From assembly GCA_963556495.2 (NCBI GenBank), contig OY747702.1, positions 9,081,193 to 9,145,192 of the forward strand: DNA of 64,000 bases, read 5' to 3'. Source of the stretch: Valencia hispanica (Eukaryota; Chordata; Actinopteri; Cyprinodontiformes; Valenciidae). Of this stretch, positions 11,614 through 21,876 are shown one piece after another. Both the position numbers and the translations under genes were made by a program. The notes under the pieces were generated by a model. The model saw only the letters and a list, made by a program, of their open reading frames with translations, had not been told where the DNA came from and did no database searches. The stretch's first letter is position 1, and every line of letters starts with the position of its first letter.

Positions 11614-11877
11614 TTGAATAATCATGTTAGAAATAGGGACGATTTGTTAAATAATATGTTTGGTAAATGGAAGACTCTGGCAATGTCTATAATGGTTTCT
11701 TTAGCAGTATTTGTGTCAACTATGGTGTTATGTGGATGTTGCTGTATTCCTTGTATACGTTCATTGCTCACAAAGTGTATTGAAAAAGCTGTTGGTGATA
11801 ATATGCAAGGTCAATATCTGTTACTCCCTCACATGGAGCCTGAAGGAGAAGTACAGAGGAGTGATCAATCTATTTGA
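11614..11877 (+). pseudogene. Env transmembrane anchor and cytoplasmic tail remnant
   Basis: An 87-codon open stretch, with no ATG at its 5' edge, encodes a short ectodomain end. A ~25-residue hydrophobic membrane span (about residues 22-45) follows, then a Cys-rich juxtamembrane motif (LCGCCCIPC), then a basic/polar tail to the stop at 11875-11877. This pattern and its position just before the purine tract and 3' LTR fit the end of a gamma-like retroviral Env. All upstream Env domains are absent, so it cannot work in entry. Confidence 0.72.
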
Positions 11878-11887
11878 AAAATAGATT

Positions 11888-11897
11888 GAAAGAGGGA
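11888..11897 (+). promoter_or_regulatory. Polypurine tract
   Basis: GAAAGAGGGA lies two bases before the TGTTG start of the 3' LTR, the usual place for plus-strand priming. Confidence 0.75.
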
Positions 11898-11899
11898 TT

Positions 11900-12473
11900 T
11901 GTTGTATTCTACTTTTTTGAGGCTATTTTTTATTATGCAGTACATATGTTTTAATTATATCTTTTTTAAGCTTTAGAAGTAATAGGCCTGTTTATATTAT
12001 TCAGGGTAGTAAAACATGACTCTTTTACCAGTATTTTATAGGGTTTAAGGTTTTAAGTAAACAAACTCTTGAGTAAAGATATGAACTGAAAGCAGGGAGG
12101 ATCGGTTATAACTCTAGTTCATGTTACAACCCGAGTTCATGGTACTCCTGGTACGGTCAGGAGACCTGGAGAAAATAAATGACCTGTCAAGATGTAGAAG
12201 GAGGAGAGAGGAGTCATGTGATATGTTCTTTGTTCTTCTGAAATAAAAATGGTACACCCTTGTAGAGAAGCGAGTCAGATCTGTTCTGGCTCCCATCTGC
12301 AGGTGCGTCCTTTCTGAAACAGATATCTGTTTGTGTGTGTTGTTTTACTCTCTGTCTCTCAGTTCTGGGTCTTATTTTGAAACAGTTCCCGCTGGGGTTT
12401 TGGAGTTCGGCGCCCCCACCTCTCTGAGTAAAAAAAAGTGAGTTCCAGAGCACATTATGATAAGAAGCCGACA
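11900..12473 (+). repeat. 3' LTR of the endogenous retrovirus
   Basis: 574 bp, nearly identical to the 5' LTR. It carries an additional 9-bp insertion near 12142 that looks like a local duplication around GGTAC. CCTG follows directly. Confidence 0.95.
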
Positions 12474-12550
12474 CCTGTCACGTTGCTGCTGTTACAGCTT
12501 AATTTCCCCTTTGTGGGACAATAAAGTATTATCCTATTCTATTATATTAG
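12474..12550 (+). mobile_element. Terminal 3' end of the interrupted LINE
   Basis: This starts with the duplicated CCTG and continues with an AATTTCCCCTTTGTGGGAC-type LINE terminus and AATAAAG, then a short TATTC-rich tail. It completes the LINE 3' UTR that broke off at 2984. Confidence 0.8.
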
Positions 12551-13689
12551 TGGCCACATTCTGGTTTTGCAACGTGATGGATTATTGTATTGCATAACTT
12601 TGTGACTTGTGGGGTGTACTTTTTACAACACGACTATAGGACTTTTGTTGGTATTATCTAATTTCCTTTAGTTCCAACATCAGATATCTGTGACATAAGC
12701 ACACCCATAATGTTGACAACCTTTCAGCCTTATGCAAACCCACAATACATCTATCAAACAGGTATAAGTGCTAACAATGCTGTCTAATAATCCCATAAAT
12801 TACTCTGTCTGGTGATCTGCACGCACTGTTTTCACTGACTGTGAGATGTACCACAAACTGCCTGATAACACCATCGCTCCAGTAGCGATGCTACCACTTA
12901 TGCTGTGTAATGCTGTTCTGGACAGGCCATTCTCTTCCAAATAGTCAGTTACATACCCAATCAATGGTCTGCATGTGAACTAAATTACACTCAAATTGGA
13001 CCACTCTGAGCTATTAGGTGCTAGCAATGCTGTCTAATGACTCTATGAGACATTCTCTGTATCTGCTGACCTGCACCCACAGTTTTGAATGACTGTTTGA
13101 TGCTTCAAATTAGTTTCTAACTGGACAATTCCTTCTGGCTGTTTAGCTTAGTGCTTTCTGTTGTTGTCAAGAAATGTATATAAAACTACACTCTCACAAA
13201 ATATTTTAATATACTTTTATATGTATTAGAGATCATTTATATGTAGCATGTATTTATCTCACTGTTGCGACTCAACAGAATGACTGAACCAGTCATAGTC
13301 TCTCCTATAAAGTGAAACAGCAGCAGAGCAGTGTATTTTTTTCTTTTACCAAGCAAATATTGTTTTTCCTCACCGCATTGCGGATCTACTCAAGTGTAAT
13401 GCATATACATGGCTCTGAATTTAATAACTTTAATGTATTTATGGTGTGTAGACTGCTGCAGTATGCTGAATAAACTGAACATCCAAAGGAAACAAGGTTC
13501 TGTAAGACCTAAAGTGACCAAAGGCAGACTGGATCCTTTGTATAAGTACATAACTACATATAAACCAGATATTTACATACCCTTTATAAAAAGGCATCTA
13601 ACCTATTTTAGGTCGTTACCAAAGTTAATTATCTTGTTAAATACTAAAACAAAATGCAAAATACTTTTTAGAAAGCCACTTTGTAATAT
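12551..13689. other. No recognised gene
   Basis: AT-rich sequence with no domain-bearing ORF. The 113-codon ORF at 13409-13750 has no motif I recognise, and its end runs into Tc1-like sequence. Confidence 0.5.
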
Positions 13690-14000
13690 ATTTAGCAGCA
13701 AGCTTAGGGTCACTGTCCAGTTGGAAAACACAATAAGGACAGCGCTTTAGGTTCCTGGCTGTTTTTTTTTATTTGTTCACATAAGCATTTCTCATGATGC
13801 ATTGTATTTTTTTTAAAGCACATCAGTTCCTCTTGCAGTAAGACACTGACAACATTAAGCTGCCACGCCAATGCTTTAAAGGTAGGATGGTGTTCTCAGG
13901 CTTCTTAGCTTCCCTCTTTTTTCCTCTAAATGTAACATAATTATGGCCAAACACGTCAGTGTTATTTTCATCAGAGTAGGCCTGACATTCTCTGCCTGAC
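13690..14000 (-). mobile_element. Tc1/mariner transposase remnant
   Basis: Read on the minus strand, 13870-13990 resembles the middle of a fish Tc1-like transposase (a WSDE..., FGHN..., RGKKREA... and NTILPLKHW-like run). Plus-strand phrases such as the GGGTCACTGTCCAGTTGGAA segment near 13707 and CCTCTTGCAGTAAGAC near 13830 are familiar from decayed fish Tc1 copies. Many stops and indels; no terminal repeats located. Confidence 0.7.
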
Positions 14001-15799
14001 ATTTTGACAAATTCTGCTTAATTTTTGCGTTGTATTTGAGGAATTTCCCTTGAAAACAAACCTCAAAAAATAATTCAAGCAATACTAACTGGCCTAAACC
14101 AGGAAGCACTAGTTTGATTTAATGTTACACAGTGAGAAACAGTTGTTTTTCATATATTGTATGTAAATATCTGGTTTGAACCAGATACAATTCTATACTA
14201 TTTCTCTTAAACAGTGCTTTAACTTTACATCAGCTGGTGGTAAAGCTGTGGTTTTTAACACTGGGGTTGTAACCAAAGAAATTAGGAAATAGCAATCACC
14301 ATGAGCAGGTCAATAATTTTGATAATGTTTCAGATATTGGATGGAAAAGTAGTATTAGCAGCAATGACATAACTTACTTAACCTATTTAATACCAAATTG
14401 TCCCAAGACATGAAAATATCCAAATACGGTGCCATTGGTAGCTCATGAGCTAATCAATAATAAATTATTTTAAAAATGGCCTAAATATATATAGATTAAA
14501 AAACTGTTTTATGAGCGGTTTCAATTGTGACTAGTGGGATAATGTGTGCCAAGGCAAATTAGAGGACTATATTAAGATCTCAGTTCTTCAACAGTCATAG
14601 CGTCATTACAGTAACCTACTGTAGACCATAAAGGTAGCATATGATACAGGTCTTAATTTATATTAATAACAAGAATCATGGACATATAGCTGTTAATCGC
14701 CCTGTCATACAGTAAGACTCTGAGACCTAGTCTGTTGTATTGCTCCTTCTCACCAATTGGTGAGTTCAGTATTCTTAACTTGTGGACCATTTCATTCCCT
14801 CCCTACTTTCCATGACATTTCTTAAAGAACACAATGTGCAATAAAGCATAGAATTTCTCATGGGTGAGTGCGTTTATGACAAAAATGACACCTTAGAAAC
14901 CAATTCCCTGTGTTGATCGGCCAGTGACAGTATTGGTCATATCTTGCCAAAACTCGTGAGAAGTTGAGCAAATCAGTGTTACCTCCCATAACACATTTGT
15001 AAAAGTATAAACTATTTACTTCATGTTAAGAGACAATGAAAAGATGGGCCACCACCAGTTGTCAGAACTGATCGTGACACTATCTTGAGGCCTGTTGGTC
15101 AAGAAGGTCTCTACCTACCATGTGGTCTATATGCATTGGTTGTCGAACTTGGTCAAAGGAACGATGTTCTTTCTTCAATCGGTTCACAACAGGTTCAGTA
15201 GGCCCTTTTCCAATGGACGAGTTCCAGGACATCTCTAAGAGGAAAAAGTTGGAGGGGTAAATCAGTTGGCCCAGTCCTCTCAGCCTTGCGTCTCCATACA
15301 AATTGGCTTTTTAAAGAATCTGCAAAGAATTCAGCATATCACACCCATTTTGTCAGTGAGTGACGTCGTGAGCAACATCACTGAGCAGTGCCAAAAGCGC
15401 CCACAGCAGCAGAGAGTAACAAGAGATCCACAATGGAAGAAGCAGGGATGGTTGCTGTGCTTCTGTTTGCTATTTTGTTATACATGACTTTGCAAGCAAC
15501 TCTTCCAGTTTTACAAAGCAGGTTGTTTGGCAACCTCCACTGGTATAATTTATTGTTGAGTCACAACCAATCAGCATGACTTAACCACAAGTCTGACCCA
15601 GTGACTCTACTGAGCCAATTTTCAAGTACAAACCCCAAGGCTGGTACTCGGCTCCTGAAATGGCCCCAAATAATGGTCCCATCAGGCCTGACCGGTGAAG
15701 TGGAGACACTCACATACTGTGAAGGTCTGGTAAAATTACCTCGAAGTTCTCATCATGGAAAAGGGCCTAATATATTTCTTTTCCATTGTTTTTTTTAGT
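14001..15799. other. No recognised gene
   Basis: AT-rich with short ORFs lacking motifs. A perfect 16-bp palindrome (CTCACCAATTGGTGAG) lies at 14749-14764. A minus-strand 73-codon ORF at 15080-15301 has no family I can name. Confidence 0.45.
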
Positions 15800-15957
15800 A
15801 TTGTCTTTCTATTGGACCAGCAGCTCCTCCCCTTGTGTTTGAACCTCTGGAGGTTACTTGGTTCCCCTATCATGTAAAGCACTTTGAATTGTCTTGCTGC
15901 TGAAAATGTGCTATACAAATTAAATTGCCTTGCCTTGCCTTGCCTTGCCTTGCCTTA
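15800..15957 (+). mobile_element. LINE-type 3' tail with (TTGCC)n
   Basis: The phrase 'taaagcactttgaattg' followed by 'gctatacaaat' is the usual 3' end of a fish non-LTR element. It ends in about six CTTGC/TTGCC repeats, the element's own tail. Confidence 0.7.
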
Positions 15958-17259
15958 TGAATTTACTCTTTGTTTCAAAGGGGAGATCACAGAGATAATT
16001 ATCACTTCATTATTTACTTTTGCAGGTGGTAAAGGATTGCAACATAATTTGTGAAGGGGAAGGTCATTATATTTTTGCATAAATTCAGCATTCAAAATCT
16101 GGGATGATAAATGGCCTATCTCCCATTTATAGTCCATGTCTGATCCATCTCTTTGACAATCAGTAAGGATGGCATCCATCTCATTTTAAGGAATAACTGC
16201 AATGTTGCATGCTTTGTCTGGCATGTCACCTAAATCTAAAAAATTGAAATTCCACTCAAAGTAAATCTAAAAGAAAGAAAAGAGTAGAAGGTTGACACAT
16301 GAAGAATATAGTATTTAAGTATGAGTGCACCTACGTAAAATGTGCGTATCCCATCGTCAACATGTGTACTCAATCTGCACACACATCACACCAATTTTCT
16401 TACATGCAAATGTGTATTTAATAACTAGATACTGAAGAGATAAAAATTCTGTAAAGGTTGTATGAGGGTTTAATTCTGTAGTGCATGTGGAAACACTTAG
16501 AAACAGTGAACAATCAAGAAGAATGTAGTACATCATGCATTGCCTTATGTGAATAAGCTTTGACCATTATTCTGTAAACAAGGATCGATGTGGGAGGGGT
16601 TTCATGCAACTCGTGTTTCAATAAAAACTTTGTGCTGACGTAGAACTTGGCTCAGTTAGCGAACGACGTCTCGCTGTTAAAATCTATTACTGTGTATGTT
16701 GTTTCTTATTGCTCCTTTTTACAGAAATGAACGAGCACGCTGGAAGGTGAAACAAGAGCCCGAGAGAGCCTAGGGGTCATAAAATTAAATTGGTGTCTGT
16801 TCCTTTAAGAGAGGCTTTAAATTAGGGTGAAAAATACCTTCCAACAATACCCTTGAAGATCATGAGCACAAAAAAAATTATCTGTTTATTTCAACATACT
16901 TTACTAACCTGTTTTGGTAGGTTTGAGGCAGTCATCCTCTCATCAAGGTGAAACCAGAAAGTAAACAGCCCTGGTCTTGTGACAATTTGCTCTAAACATG
17001 TGATACTGCATACGTTTCATCCAAACACTGTATTCCTTCTATATCTAATCAGCTTGTTTTGTTCTGCTGCGATATATTCCAACGTCAAACTCCCAGCCCG
17101 ATGTTCCAGGTCCCGGTTCTGTTTACAATGATGATCACAATTGCTAATTTATTTAAGTGTGTTTAATTTTGTGAGAGGGGGGAATTGGTTGATTTAATTT
17201 ACAGTGCAGTGAAACATTCACAACGACAGAATCTAGGGGGGGAAAACTATTTAAATCCC
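15958..17259. other. No recognised gene
   Basis: No domain-bearing ORF. An AATAAA followed by GT-rich sequence near 16620-16700 resembles a retroelement or transcript end, but no partner feature was found. The right part may be the body of the hAT element ending at 17333. Confidence 0.4.
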
Positions 17260-17333
17260 ATTGATGTCACGCCCCACCTGCAATACCTCTGCGCCCCACT
17301 AGTGGGGCTCGCCCCATAGTTTGAGAAACACTG
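17260..17333. mobile_element. Terminus of a hAT-type DNA transposon
   Basis: Read inward from 17333 the reverse strand begins CAGTGTTTCTCAAACTATGG and continues with GGGGC repeats. This is characteristic of hAT (Charlie/ZBED-like) ends. I did not find the other end or an 8-bp duplication, so the element's extent is unknown. Confidence 0.6.
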
Positions 17334-17339
17334 GCCTGG

Positions 17340-18200
17340 CAGAAGCTGGTGGTGTGCAACACAAAGATACAGAAAAGTTTGTCTGAACTTATGACTTTAT
17401 TTAAAGGCCTGATGCAGGAACAAGCTGATTGAGAGGCCTTACTGGAGCAAGACAGACGACGGCAGGATAATCGGTGGCGGAGAATGCAGCACCAGTTCTC
17501 CCAACTCCAGCAGGAGGTGCAGGCGGAGCGCCGGGAGCAGTGGGTGGTGTTGGACGGCGCAGCTGGTGGTCCTGATATACCACAGGGTCCTACTGCGACA
17601 CAAGCGGGGCAGCAACCTGATCAACAAGGAGCAATCCCTACCACGGGGCATCAGGTACTTCCAGCGTCCAGTACGGTGAGAAGACAGGGTTGGAAAGGCC
17701 CGAAGATGCAGCCATATGGTGAGGACGAGGACACTGAACATTATTTAACCACTTTTGAGCGGATTGCAACAGGGTGTCAATGGCCACGAGGTGAGTGGGT
17801 GCTGCACTTAGCTCCACTCCTCAGTGGTAAGGCACGAGCTGCTTATGTTGCAATGGGCACTGATGATATTATAGACTACGATAAAATAAAATCTGCTGTT
17901 CTCGAAAAGTTTGAAATTAATGCAGAGACTTACCGATCGAGATTCCATTCGACGGCGGTGAAGGAGGACGAGACACCCAAGGGGCTTCGCACACGTCTGA
18001 AAGACCTGTATGAGAAGTGGATGGAACCGAAGACGAAGACCAGGGAGCAGATAGGTGATGCCATTATAATGGAGCAGTTCCTGAGACTCCTGAACCCGGA
18101 TCTTCGAACCTGGGTGATGGAGAGGAATCCCACCTCTTCACAACAAGCGGCGGAGTTGGCGGAAGCTTTCCTGGCAGCTCAAAGCCCACAAAAAGGGTAA
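17340..18200 (+). pseudogene. Gag of the Gmr1-like element, SCAN-like capsid
   Basis: The longest open part is 17484-18200 (238 codons). The same frame stays open upstream to about 17340 except for a TGA at 17430-17432, so gag began further left. The N-terminus is a Gln/Arg-rich helix (about 17440-17560), then a Gln/Gly-rich linker. The capsid follows: a first block (YGEDEDTEHYLTTFERIA through AAYVAM, about 17710-17860) and a second helical block (about 17925-18170) resembling vertebrate SCAN domains. The SCAN domain is thought to derive from Gmr1-like capsids. No host gene use is implied here. The frame ends at 18198-18200, before the zinc knuckle, probably through an indel. Confidence 0.85.
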
Positions 18201-18329
18201 ATGACTCACAAGACTGTAGCCCCTTTAATGGTGGGAAATTCAGGGGGAAATGGGTTTAACGCTAAAAATGTTAAATCAGGTTTTCAAGGTACTAGCCAAA
18301 ACCGAATGAAGGAATTTAGACCTAAAAAT

Positions 18330-18400
18330 GCTGTGGTGTCATGCATGTGGTCAAACGGGTCACATTAGAGCAGATTGCACAAATCCGTCTGGGGTTAAGA
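18330..18400 (+). pseudogene. CCHC zinc-knuckle remnant of Gag
   Basis: A different frame from the main gag ORF reads CHACGQTGHIRADC, a standard C-X2-C-X4-H-X4-C nucleocapsid knuckle, near 18340-18385. It shows that the nucleocapsid end of gag was shifted out of frame. Confidence 0.8.
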
Positions 18401-18465
18401 CCTTTATGTGTTTTTCACCAGAGGATTTTGATTTTCACCAGAAAAGGACTTTGTAGTACCAACTA

Positions 18466-18995
18466 GTGGTCATGAGTACACAATTCCAGTTCAGATTGGT
18501 TGCTTTATTAGATTCAGGCAGTAATCGTACCTTAATTAAGCAAGCTTGTGTGCCTAAAGATGCCACATTTTGTGGTAAAGTCAAAGTCTGTTGTGTGCAT
18601 GGGGATAACATTGATTACCCCATTGCAAAGGTTCCAATTAAGGTTAAAGAACAAGAGTATTTACTCACAGTCAGGGTTTTGGAGGATCTGCCATATCAGG
18701 TTGTATTAATTAAATTAAATTAAATGTATTTATATAGCGCCAATTCACAACAGATGTCATCTCAAGGCACTTAACAAGAAGTAATTTCAATACATTTATA
18801 CAAACATTCCAATCAGTTAAAAAGTTTCCTATTTAAGGAATCCCAGCAGATTGCGTCAGTAATTGGCGTGAGGTTGGGCCCCGTTAGGCCGAGATATGTC
18901 AATCCTGGGTGATTTATTAAAAAACCCTGGGGGGACACTCGGTAGTCCATGTGAAGGTCTGGTTGCCGTCACTAGGTCTAAACCTAGAGAGTCAC
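18466..18995 (+). pseudogene. Aspartic protease, split by an insertion
   Basis: The 18466-18723 ORF has the protease active-site motif LLDSGSNRTL near 18496-18525. It breaks off after PYQVVL. Beyond a ~180-bp insert, the same protein resumes near 18889 with GRDMSILGDLL, the usual C-terminal GRD motif of retroelement proteases. The domain lies between gag and integrase as expected. Confidence 0.82.
18711..18888 (-). mobile_element. LINE 3'-tail fragment inserted in the protease
   Basis: ATTAAATTAAATTAAATG is followed by TTTATATAGCGCCAATTC and ATGTCATCTCAAGGCAC. It matches the start of the larger copies at 27767 and 31702 in the same orientation. It is about 180 bp, a heavily 5'-truncated minus-strand copy carrying its A/T-rich tail. 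The duplication is at best three bases and not firm. Confidence 0.85.
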
Positions 18996-19155
18996 AGTCA
19001 GACCCAATTTGGGATGAGTTACCTTTCTCTGAAGAGGGAATTGTGGAGGGTTGAAAAGCAAAAGGTTAAGGAGACAGGATAAAGTGAGGGGAGCAAATGT
19101 TGCTGAGTTACTTCCAGAACCTGAGCTGGATGAGCTGCAGGTGGTGCCAAGCAAC

Positions 19156-20330
19156 ATTGTTTAGCTTCAGAACCAAGATCCTTCTTTAACATCTCTTTTT
19201 GCTAAATGTGTGCCAGATTCAACACAGCTATCAGTTTTCATTTTAAAGAATGAACGTCTGTACCGTCGCAGCAAGGTGGGTGGCCAATTAGTGGTTCCCA
19301 AAAGATTGAGGTCAGTAGTTTTGAAGCTGGCCCATGTTATCCCTTGGTCAGGTCATTCGGGACATCACAAAACCTTTTCTAGGATGGTTTCTCGCTTTTA
19401 TTGGCCACAACAGTTTGCAGATACTGTTCAGTATTGTAAAGCTTGTCCAGAATGCCAGTTAACAGCACCAGGTAGGAAAGGTGATCGAGCTCCACTTATT
19501 CCTATGCCAGTGATTGATGTACCGTTTTCACGGATTGCTATGGACATTGTAGGTCCATTAGAGAGGAGTAGTTCTGGTCATAAATATATCCTAGTGGTAT
19601 GTGACTATGCAACTCGATATCCGGAGACCTATCCTCTAAAGAAAGTGAAAGCTAGACAGATCGCTAACTGTCTAATTCAGATGTTTTCAAGAGTGGGGGT
19701 GCCGAGAGAAATCCTAACAGATCAGGGCGCCAACTTTACATCTCGGCTGTTGAAAGAGGTCTATGATCTGCTTGGGGTTACAGGGATTAAAACTAGCCCT
19801 TACCACCCACAAACTGATGGATTAGTTGAAAGGTTTAACAAAACGCTAAAGTCTATGCTGAAGAAATTAGTCAAAGACTCAGGAAAAGATTGGGACCATT
19901 GGCTTCCTTTCTTGTTGTTTGCATACAGAGGTTCCACAAGCGTCTACAGGACTCTCTCCGTTTCAGCTCCTGTATGGTCACCATGTCAGAGGTCCTTTGG
20001 ACATTCTTAAGGAAACTTGGGAAGGCGTCAGATCAGATGAGCTTTGTACATCCCTCTCAAATGTGTTAAAAATGAGAGATAAGTTGGAACACTTGCAAGA
20101 ACTGGCTCATAGTCATCTGGAGTATGCTCAGTAACGTCAAAAGCAGTATTATGATAAGTCAGCCCGTAGGAGGTCCTTCAGAGAAGGCCAAAAGGTGCTG
20201 TTGCTGCTTCCCACTTCTGAGAGCAGTTTGTTGGCTAAATGGCAGGGACCATTTACAATTACCAGAAAGGTTGGTCCATTACGTATGAACTGTATTTGCC
20301 AGACCGTCGAAGAAAACATCAGGTATTTCA
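19156..20330 (+). pseudogene. Integrase of the Gmr1-like element
   Basis: ORF 19210-20010 carries an HHCC zinc-binding domain (H...H near 19330-19370, CKACPEC near 19440-19455). The catalytic core follows, with Asp in MDIVGP, Asp in LTDQGANF and Glu in GLVERFN; the last two are 35 residues apart (DD35E). Near 19920 the reading moves to the frame of 19919-20134, which continues with LSPFQLLYGHHVRGPLD, as Gypsy integrases do. From 20150 to about 20330 sequence resembling the C-terminal GPY/F region (KWQGPF-like, then YELYLPDRRRKHQVFHVNML) leads into RT. Integrase lies before RT, not after it. Confidence 0.88.
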
Positions 20331-21858
20331 TGTTAACATGCTAAAAGACTGGATTGAAAAACCAACTTCATCATTGCAGCTTTGGGCTAGAGTTGTAACA
20401 GAGGAAGAGGAGCTTCAGGAACAATTTTTTCCTTCCAAGGTGGAGGAAGAGGTTTTTTCAGATCTGAGCCATTTATCTGCAGAATGTCAATGTGAATTGT
20501 TAACTGTCATGCCAAAGAAGCTGTTTAGCACTAAACCTGGCTATACGCAGCCAATTCAGCACGAGATCAGGCTTCGGTCTCCAAACCAGATGCCGATCAG
20601 AGACACTACTTCTAGAGTTCCTGCAAAGTTGATGTCTGTACTGAAGCAGGAGGTCGAAGACATGCTGGACACGGGTATCATAGAGCCCTCTAGAGGGGAA
20701 TGGTGTAGCCCTGTGGTATTAGTTCCAAAGAAAAATGACACAAGAAAAAGGTTCTGTGTGGACTTTTCTAAATTGAATGCGGTTTCTGTCTTTGATGCTT
20801 ACCCCATGCCTAGGGTTGATGAACTCATAGAACGCCTTGGCAGGGCTAAGTATCTCTCAACACTTGATCTATGTAAAGGTTATTGGCAGGTTCCACTGAC
20901 TGAGTCCTCAAGGGATTTAACCACCTTTAGGGTGCCCAGCGGTCTCTATCGTTTTAGGACGATGCCATTTGGACTCCATGGAGCTCCAGCAACATTTCAG
21001 AGACTGGTTGATGTAGTCCTGTAAGGAGCGGATACCTATGCAGCCGCCTACATCGATGACATCGTGGTGTTCAGCGAGACCTGGGAAGAAAACGTGAGGC
21101 ATCTGACTGATGTTTTTCAGAGGATTCAGGCAGCAGGACTGGTAATCAACCCTAAGAAATGCCATATCGCCAAAACAGAAGTGGAGTATGTGGGATATGT
21201 CATTGGGGGTGGGGTCATTCGCCCTCAGGTGAGTAAGGTTGAAAGCCTTGTTTCCTGTCCACTGCCAACAACCAAGAAGAAGCTAAGATCTTTTCTTGGT
21301 TTAGCCGGATGGTATTGTCGGTTTATACCTAACTTTTCAACAAGATCAGCTGTTTTGAGTGATCTGACTCGCAAGTTATGTCCTAACAAAGTGATTTGGA
21401 CTAGTGAGAGTGAGCATGCATTCAGTGATCTGAAAAACTGTTTGTGTCATGAACCTGTGCTGCAATGTCCAGATTTTTCTCACCCATTTACTGTACAGAC
21501 CGATGCTTCAGGAGTAGTACTGGAAGCTGTATTGCTACAAGTTGATGGGGGAGACCAGAGACCTGTGCAGTACATTAGCCGAAAGCTGTTTCCCAGGGAA
21601 GTGAAGTATTCTACTATCGAAAAAGAGGCATTGGCCATTAAATGGGCCTTGGACTCCTTAAGGTACTACCTGATAGGGGGGGAGTTTATCCTTTAAACGG
21701 ATCACAGAGCGTTGCAATGGATGAATAACATGAGTGAGTCAAATGCAAGAATCACCAGATGGTATTTATCATTACACCCATACTGTTTTAAGATTCAATA
21801 CAAGGCAGGAAAGAAAAATATTATTGCAGACTTTCTTTCTCGTTCCTTTGAGGAGTAA
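20239..21858 (+). pseudogene. Reverse transcriptase and RNase H of the Gmr1-like element
   Basis: One frame runs throughout, interrupted only by TAA at 21022-21024 and TAA at 21694-21696. Its beginning overlaps the integrase C-terminus (QVFHVNMLKDWIEKP). RT motifs follow: a VVLVPKK and CVDFSKLN block (about 20715-20775), STLDLCKGYWQVPL (20857-20898), MPFGLHGAPATFQRL (about 20962-21006) and the catalytic YIDD box (near 21050-21061). After the connection domain (FLGLAGWYCRFIP) comes RNase H with QTDASG near 21497, the YSTIEKEALA motif and TDHRALQW after the second TAA. The end, IADFLSR, is the normal Gypsy RNase H terminus, and the final stop is 21856-21858. No integrase follows it. Confidence 0.92.
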
Positions 21859-21863
21859 CGAGC

Positions 21864-21876
21864 TTAAGGGGGGGGA
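21864..21876 (+). promoter_or_regulatory. Polypurine tract of the Gmr1-like element
   Basis: The run AAGGGGGGGGA, directly before TGTGACGAAG, is the expected plus-strand primer at the LTR edge. Confidence 0.75.

Larger units (their letters stand above)
2985..12473 (+). mobile_element. Endogenous retrovirus (ERV1/gamma-epsilon-like), 9.5 kb provirus
   Basis: The two LTRs (565 and 574 bp) start TG and end CA, and CCTG target duplications flank them. Gene order is leader, gag, protease-RT-RNase H, integrase, env remnant, purine tract, LTR. Gag ends in a TGA with pol following in the same frame, the arrangement of retroviruses that use stop-codon readthrough. The LTRs differ by two substitutions and a 9-bp insertion, so integration was recent. 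The interior is not intact: there is a frame break in gag, another between RNase H and integrase, loss of the integrase C-terminus and loss of nearly all of env. The provirus sits inside the 3' UTR of a LINE. Assignment to ERV1 rests on the 4-bp duplication, readthrough layout, single zinc knuckle and the env anchor. A pol tree would settle it. Confidence 0.93.

Noticed and set aside
13409..13750. 113-codon ORF as a host exon
   Set aside because: No recognisable domain, and its 3' part overlaps decayed Tc1 sequence.
14749..14764. 16-bp palindrome CTCACCAATTGGTGAG as a regulatory operator
   Set aside because: Isolated in AT-rich non-coding DNA with no adjacent gene; palindromes of this length can occur by chance in 64 kb with AT bias.
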